64,000 nt of DNA. Origin: Corynebacterium sp. ACRPS (GTDB lineage Bacteria; Actinomycetota; Actinomycetes; Mycobacteriales; Mycobacteriaceae). The notes beneath the pieces were generated by a model. The model was not told the origin of the DNA. It worked only from the letters and a program-made list of their open reading frames with translations, and ran no database searches. Shown piece by piece: positions 60,182 to 64,000 of this stretch. Position 1 is the stretch's first letter; each line of letters begins with the position of its first letter. The DNA lies in the NCBI RefSeq assembly GCF_022346005.1, contig NZ_JAKRMY010000007.1, positions 1 to 64,000 on the forward strand, given 5' to 3'. Both the position numbers and the translations under genes were made by a program.

Positions 60182-60892
60182 TCACACCAAACGCCTAGCT
60201 TGGTGCAGCCGCTCAACCGCCGTGGATGAGAAGTCTTCCTTGACTAAGGCCACGAAATGGTGATCCCGCCAGGCGCCATCTATATGCAGGTTGCGGCGCA
60301 AATACCCCTCGGAGCGAAAGCCGTTGGCACCTAGCACGCGCCCGGAGGCGGGGTTTTGTTCCAGGTAAGTGGCGGTCACTCGGTGCAGGCCTACCCGCCC
60401 AAAGGCGTGATCCACGCCCAGGGCGGTGGCCGCGGTGGCAACGCCAGCGCCCTGCACAGCGGAATAAACCCAATAGCCGATCCAACAATCTCGAATACTG
60501 CCGTGTTGAATATTGCCGAGCGTTACCTGGCCGGCAAACTTTCCCTCGAGCTCGATAGCCAGGGGGATCACCTGCGCATCGCGCGCGGAGTTGCGCAGAA
60601 AAATGAGGTAATTCCACCAGGCCTGCGAGCTGTGGGCCTCTGCCCAAGTGGTCGCTTGGGTCGGCTCCACCGGCCGGAGCAAAGCTTCGTCCTCAATGCG
60701 CTGGCGCCGCCACTCGGGACCATCCGAGCGCAGCAAGGGGCGCAGCCGCAACCGCCCACCAGACGGCAGCGCCCCCGAGGGAGGAAGCTGCACCGTCGGC
60801 GTCGCCTCCGGCCAACCGGGGTGCAGATCATCGGTCGGCCCGGTGACTGGATGGCGCAGCTTGGCTGCGGCGGTACCGAAGGGGTCAAGCAT
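60182..60892 (-). CDS. rimJ: GNAT acetyltransferase, RimJ/RimL-like
   Basis: The 236-residue protein has the ribosomal-protein-alanine acetyltransferase pattern: LRLRPLLRSDGPEWRRQR, IELEGKFAGQVTLGNI, YWVYSAVQGAGVATAATALGVDHAF and RVTATYLEQNPASGRVLGANGFRSEG. An extra N-terminal segment of about 45 residues precedes it. The ATG overlaps the glp stop by one base (TAATG), so it is translated with glp. A placement between glp and glpR is conserved in corynebacteria, which suggests a link to the divisome (inference). Confidence 0.85.
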   Translation of the reverse strand: MLDPFGTAAAKLRHPVTGPTDDLHPGWPEATPTVQLPPSGALPSGGRLRLRPLLRSDGPEWRRQRIEDEALLRPVEPTQATTWAEAHSSQAWWNYLIFLRNSARDAQVIPLAIELEGKFAGQVTLGNIQHGSIRDCWIGYWVYSAVQGAGVATAATALGVDHAFGRVGLHRVTATYLEQNPASGRVLGANGFRSEGYLRRNLHIDGAWRDHHFVALVKEDFSSTAVERLHQARRLV

Positions 60893-62226
60893 TAGCTGCG
60901 CTGGGTGAGGAATAAGACGTCAACAACATCGCCCGGGCGGATCTCGGTGACTTCCTCTGGCACTCGAATCATTGCATTGGCCTCAGAGAGTCCTGCCAGA
61001 AGGTGGGCTGGCGCGCCGGTCGCACCTCCAAGACCCTCGACCAGGTAATCGGCGGTTTCGGCATCGCGCATCAAGCGGGCACGGATGAAACCACGGCGCC
61101 CTGGGCGGGAATCAATGTGGTTCAGTGCGCGGGCCCGGACCACCCGGCGGTGGGCATTGCGCTTGCCCAGGGCCAGGCGAATCAAGGGGCGAATGTAAAT
61201 TTCGAAAATAACCAGCGACGATACCGGGTTCGAGGGAAGGAGGAACGTAGGGATGCGCTCATCTCCTACCAGCCCAAAGCCTTGCACGGATCCTGGGTGC
61301 ATGGCCACGCGGGAAGTATCGATATCGCCGATTTCTGCCAGGATCTCCCGGATCTGTTCGGCACCGGCACCACCAACGGCACCGGTGATGACGAGCGCCT
61401 CGCTGCGCGTGATGTGGGTTTCTAGCACTTCCCGGATGCGGCGGGGTTCGCCTTCGGCAATGCCCACGCGGACCACGTCCGCCCCCGCTTCTTTTGCGGC
61501 GGCGGCCAAGGAGTAGGAGTTCACGTCAAAGACTTGGCCCAGGCCCGGTTCCTTGTCCACATCGACGAGCTCGCGACCGAAGGACACGATGGTCACGCGG
61601 GGCTGCGGATAAACCAGCACCTTGGAGCGCCCCACGGCGGCCAGCAGGCCAATCTGCGCCGGGCCAAGGACGGTGCCAGAGGATACGGCGACATCGCCGG
61701 GCTGGATATCGTCGCCCACGCGGCGGACGAAATCGCCCGAGCGCACCGTCCGGTGCGCCGTGATGCGCTTGCGGCCGCGGTCGGTCCACTCGAGGGGCAG
61801 GACGGCATCGGCAAGCGTGGGCAAGGGCGCGCCCGTATAGACCCGCACGGCCTGCTTGGGCTGCAGGCGCAGCGGCTGCTTCGAACCGGCCGGAACCTCA
61901 CCGACGACGGGCAAGGAACGCTCGACCTCGGGTTGGGCGGGCTGCGCGGCGGCGTCCTCGGCCTGCTCGGCAGACCCCTCCCCTTCGCTGCTTTCCTGGT
62001 CCTGATTCTTCGGGCGGCGCACCTTCAGCCCTCGCTCGCCGCCGATATCAACCGCGCGAACTGCGTACCCATCGATGGCTGCCTGGGGAAAGCCCGGTAG
62101 AGGCTGATAGGCCTGCACCTGCTCGGCGCACATTAACCCCAGCGCATTAGAAATGCTCATCCGCACCGGCTCCGGGGTCGTCGCCGCATCAGTAACCAGC
62201 GCCAACTGGTCATCAACTGAACGCAT
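60892..62226 (-). CDS. glp: Gephyrin-like divisome protein Glp (MoeA homologue)
   Basis: The 444-residue protein has MoeA domains: LPGFPQAAIDGYAVRAVD near residue 55, an acidic low-complexity insert (about 75-105, rich in E/Q/A/P), VYTGAPLPTLADAVLPLEWT, the MPT-binding-like VITGAVGGAGAEQI, and LPSNPVSSLVIF. Compared by eye with E. coli MoeA, the catalytic Glu of the SVGEAD loop is Gly, and the PGKP lysine is lost (MHPGSVQGFG). That fits a non-enzymatic FtsZ-binding scaffold, as shown for Glp in C. glutamicum. I chose ATG 62226. Between galU and rimJ. Confidence 0.88.
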   Translation of the reverse strand: MRSVDDQLALVTDAATTPEPVRMSISNALGLMCAEQVQAYQPLPGFPQAAIDGYAVRAVDIGGERGLKVRRPKNQDQESSEGEGSAEQAEDAAAQPAQPEVERSLPVVGEVPAGSKQPLRLQPKQAVRVYTGAPLPTLADAVLPLEWTDRGRKRITAHRTVRSGDFVRRVGDDIQPGDVAVSSGTVLGPAQIGLLAAVGRSKVLVYPQPRVTIVSFGRELVDVDKEPGLGQVFDVNSYSLAAAAKEAGADVVRVGIAEGEPRRIREVLETHITRSEALVITGAVGGAGAEQIREILAEIGDIDTSRVAMHPGSVQGFGLVGDERIPTFLLPSNPVSSLVIFEIYIRPLIRLALGKRNAHRRVVRARALNHIDSRPGRRGFIRARLMRDAETADYLVEGLGGATGAPAHLLAGLSEANAMIRVPEEVTEIRPGDVVDVLFLTQRS

Positions 62227-62299
62227 ACGGTCTCTGCCCGCCCTTTCTTCTTGCCCTTTTACCTTGCTGCCCTCAACGCACGTGCGCACGGCAAGATAG

Positions 62300-63226
62300 T
62301 TAGTTCAGGCCTTGCTCCGCCTCGAAATCGGACATAATTTGTTTAATAGCTTTATACAGCGCTGGGCCGTATTTTTCATCGCGCAGACCAAAGTCCACGT
62401 TGGCCGGGATATAGCCACCGGGGTTACCCAAATCGTGGCGCTTGCCCTCGTGGACCACCACGTGGACGGGCTCGCCTTCCTCAATGAGCAGCTCGATGGC
62501 ATCGGTCAGCTGCAATTCGCCACCCTTGCCCGGTTCGATCCGGCGCAGCGCATCAAAGATCTTCCGGTCCAACAGGTAGCGCCCGGTAGCCACCAGGTTG
62601 GACGGCGCGTCCTCCGGGTCCGGCTTTTCTACCATGCCGATAACCTTTTTCACGCCCGGCACGTCAGTATCTTCTACGTCGAATACGCCGTAGTTAAACG
62701 TCTGCTCCTGCGGCACCGCAAAGGCACACAGCACGCTACCGCCGAGCTCGGCGCGAACGCGCGCCATATCCGCCATGACGGTGGCCGGCAACACGATGTC
62801 ATCCGGCAGCATGACGGCAAAGGAGTCCTCGTCATCTGCCAAGACTTCTTCCGCCAGCCCCACGGCGTGGCCCAAGCCCAAGGGCTTTTCTTGCTCCACC
62901 GCGATGGGCTCAATGAGCTGGTGGGCGCGGTTGACCTTAGCTACCTGCTCATCCTTGCCGCGGGAATCTAGGGTTTCTACCAGATCCGGAAATTCCGCAA
63001 AATGGCGCATTACTTCTTGTTTTTCGGGTGCGGTAATGACCGCAAGCCTGCGCGCGCCCACAGAGGCTGCCTCCTCAGCAATCAATTCGATGCCGGGAGT
63101 ATCCACAACGGGCAGCAATTCTTTGGGGACGGTTTTCGTGGCGGGCAGAAAGCGGGTGCCCATGCCAGCCGCTGGAACTACAACCGTGGTGATTCCGGTG
63201 GCGGAATCTTCGCGTTCATTAGCCAT
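62300..63226 (-). CDS. galU: UTP-glucose-1-phosphate uridylyltransferase
   Basis: The 308-residue enzyme makes UDP-glucose for trehalose, galactan and other envelope sugars. Motifs: VVVPAAGMGTRFLPATKTVPKEL, LGLGHAVGLAEEVL, VMLPDDIVLP, and IEPGKGGELQLTDAIELLIEE. I chose ATG 63226 (MANEREDSATG) because TACCCT ends 7 bases upstream. It begins a leftward unit galU-glp-rimJ with a 73-base gap before glp. Confidence 0.94.
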   Translation of the reverse strand: MANEREDSATGITTVVVPAAGMGTRFLPATKTVPKELLPVVDTPGIELIAEEAASVGARRLAVITAPEKQEVMRHFAEFPDLVETLDSRGKDEQVAKVNRAHQLIEPIAVEQEKPLGLGHAVGLAEEVLADDEDSFAVMLPDDIVLPATVMADMARVRAELGGSVLCAFAVPQEQTFNYGVFDVEDTDVPGVKKVIGMVEKPDPEDAPSNLVATGRYLLDRKIFDALRRIEPGKGGELQLTDAIELLIEEGEPVHVVVHEGKRHDLGNPGGYIPANVDFGLRDEKYGPALYKAIKQIMSDFEAEQGLN

Positions 63227-63294
63227 GAATCTTAGGGTACAACGGCGCACTATTTTCCTGTGTAGCGCTACGCCACGGACGCTATTATTTATTT

Positions 63295-63876
63295 ATGCCT
63301 TCTTCCAGCGATATCAAAGAGCAACTGCGCACCCGCCTGCTTCGCGCGCGCCGCGGCCTCACCGCCGAGAAGCGCACGGAATGGTCCGCTGCCCTGCGCG
63401 AGCAGCTAGAACCTGAGCTTGCCGGCATTTCGAGCGTTGCCGCCTATTGGCCGTTGGGCACGGAGCCTGGCGGGGCGGACTTCATCCCCTGGCTTTCCCG
63501 CCGCGTCGACCGCGTATTATTGCCTGTCACCTGCGACAACGGCGTTTTAAACTGGGCAGAATACAAGGGCGCGCACAGCATGCAGCCTGGCCAGCTGGGC
63601 ATTTCCGAACCCGCCGGCCCGCGCTTTGATAGCCGCGTGCTGTGCGGTTGCGATCTGATTTTGGCTCCCGCCATGGCCATCGATGCCGCCGGAAACCGCT
63701 TGGGTAAGGGCGGCGGATACTACGACCGCGCGCTTTCCCTGGTGCCGCGCAACCACCCCGCGGTACTCGCCATGGTCTATCCCACTGAATTCCTCGACTC
63801 CATTCCAGCCGCGGCCCACGATCGCCGCGTTGAGGCCGTGGTTACCGCCGCAGGAATCCACCGCTTTCCTTCTTAA
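63295..63876 (+). CDS. 5-formyltetrahydrofolate cyclo-ligase
   Basis: The 193-residue protein has the family signatures KEQLRTRLLRARRGL, VAAYWPLGTEPG, LPVTCDNG, and the ATP/substrate loop ILAPAMAIDAAGNRLGKGGGYYDRAL. It converts 5-formyl-THF to methenyl-THF. The ATG at 63295 lies in an A/T-rich stretch divergent from galU, a neighbourhood conserved in corynebacteria. Confidence 0.93.
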   Translation: MPSSSDIKEQLRTRLLRARRGLTAEKRTEWSAALREQLEPELAGISSVAAYWPLGTEPGGADFIPWLSRRVDRVLLPVTCDNGVLNWAEYKGAHSMQPGQLGISEPAGPRFDSRVLCGCDLILAPAMAIDAAGNRLGKGGGYYDRALSLVPRNHPAVLAMVYPTEFLDSIPAAAHDRRVEAVVTAAGIHRFPS

Positions 63877-63915
63877 ATGGGGAACCACACAGGCGGTAGC
63901 GCAGTCTAATTGTGC

Positions 63916-64000
63916 ATGGCTTATTCCCCGTCCCCGCGAATCTCACAGTTCTTCCGCACCCTGCGCACCCCTGGCCACCGCCGCGGCGTGCTCGTGCGCC
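63916..64000 (+). CDS. Start of a further gene, possibly SAF-domain protein (partial)
   Basis: Twenty-eight codons are present, reading MAYSPSPRISQFFRTLRTPG and continuing HRRGVLVR. The basic, tryptophan-free head before an expected helix resembles corynebacterial SAF-domain/FlgA-like proteins that lie between the cyclo-ligase gene and mscL. The rest lies outside the window, so this is a guess from position. Confidence 0.4.
   Translation, partial: MAYSPSPRISQFFRTLRTPGHRRGVLVR

Noticed and set aside
60892-62226. Molybdenum cofactor synthesis enzyme MoeA
   Set aside because: Catalytic residues are lost, no other cofactor genes are near, and the gene order matches the corynebacterial Glp/GlpR divisome group.

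Overview
The window is a chromosomal segment of a Corynebacterium. This is an inference from gene content and order: metG, tatD, rpfB, rsmA, ispE and an ABC-F gene in series; rsmI divergent from pmt; glmU, prs, rplY and pth in series; a 484-residue GapB-type GAPDH; and the galU, glp (MoeA-like), rimJ, glpR/sepX group known from corynebacterial cell-division work. The sequence is GC-rich, with tight gene packing and many ATG or GTG starts placed 7-8 bases after a TANNNT hexamer (leaderless starts), also typical of the genus. The species cannot be fixed from this alone. I saw no rRNA, tRNA, CRISPR array or prophage module.

Left end (1-4.2 kb) is the accessory-looking part. It holds the end of an IS3-type element, a DUF4300 lipoprotein best known from streptococci, a thioredoxin-reductase-like flavoprotein, a frameshifted single-pass membrane gene running into a membrane-anchored Ltp-domain protein, and a 49-residue membrane peptide. 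From 4.2 to 9.9 kb follow a TRIC-like channel, an MFS transporter, glmU, prs and rplY. The rplY leader contains a long hairpin with a U-tract. From 10 to 16.6 kb come pth, a fumarylacetoacetase-family enzyme, ppk2, and a two-component system next to an ABC exporter whose start codon lies in a perfect 9+9 bp inverted repeat.

From 16.6 to 28.8 kb: gapB, a nitronate monooxygenase-like enzyme, a second pth, the KtrA/KtrB potassium system, an SDR enzyme, prfC, an aspartate:alanine-exchanger-family carrier, a patatin-like lipase, a gamma-class carbonic anhydrase and a six-helix membrane protein. From 28.9 to 43.2 kb: an MMPL exporter co-transcribed with its probable TetR repressor (with a 15 bp palindromic operator over the promoter), a DUF6882-like protein, an HIBCH-like enzyme, a HAD phosphatase, a 1059-residue acyltransferase/SGNH protein with a 400-residue disordered N-terminus, small secreted or oxidative proteins, a membrane alpha/beta hydrolase and an ABC-F ATPase.

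From 43.3 kb to the end: an AztD-like His-rich zinc lipoprotein; the ispE-rsmA-rpfB-tatD block; two GNAT genes; metG; a BCCT osmolyte carrier; rsmI/pmt; a zinc-finger anti-sigma-like protein coupled to a DoxX protein; tag; the glpR-rimJ-glp-galU divisome/envelope group; 5-formyltetrahydrofolate cyclo-ligase; and the start of a further gene. The same 11-bp-period direct repeat lies upstream of both rpfB and the BCCT carrier, matching the MtrA regulon logic known in C. glutamicum. No wholly new system is evident. The best leads are regulatory architecture (rplY leader, MtrA-like repeats, overlapping divergent promoters, operator palindromes) and the small accessory island at the left end.
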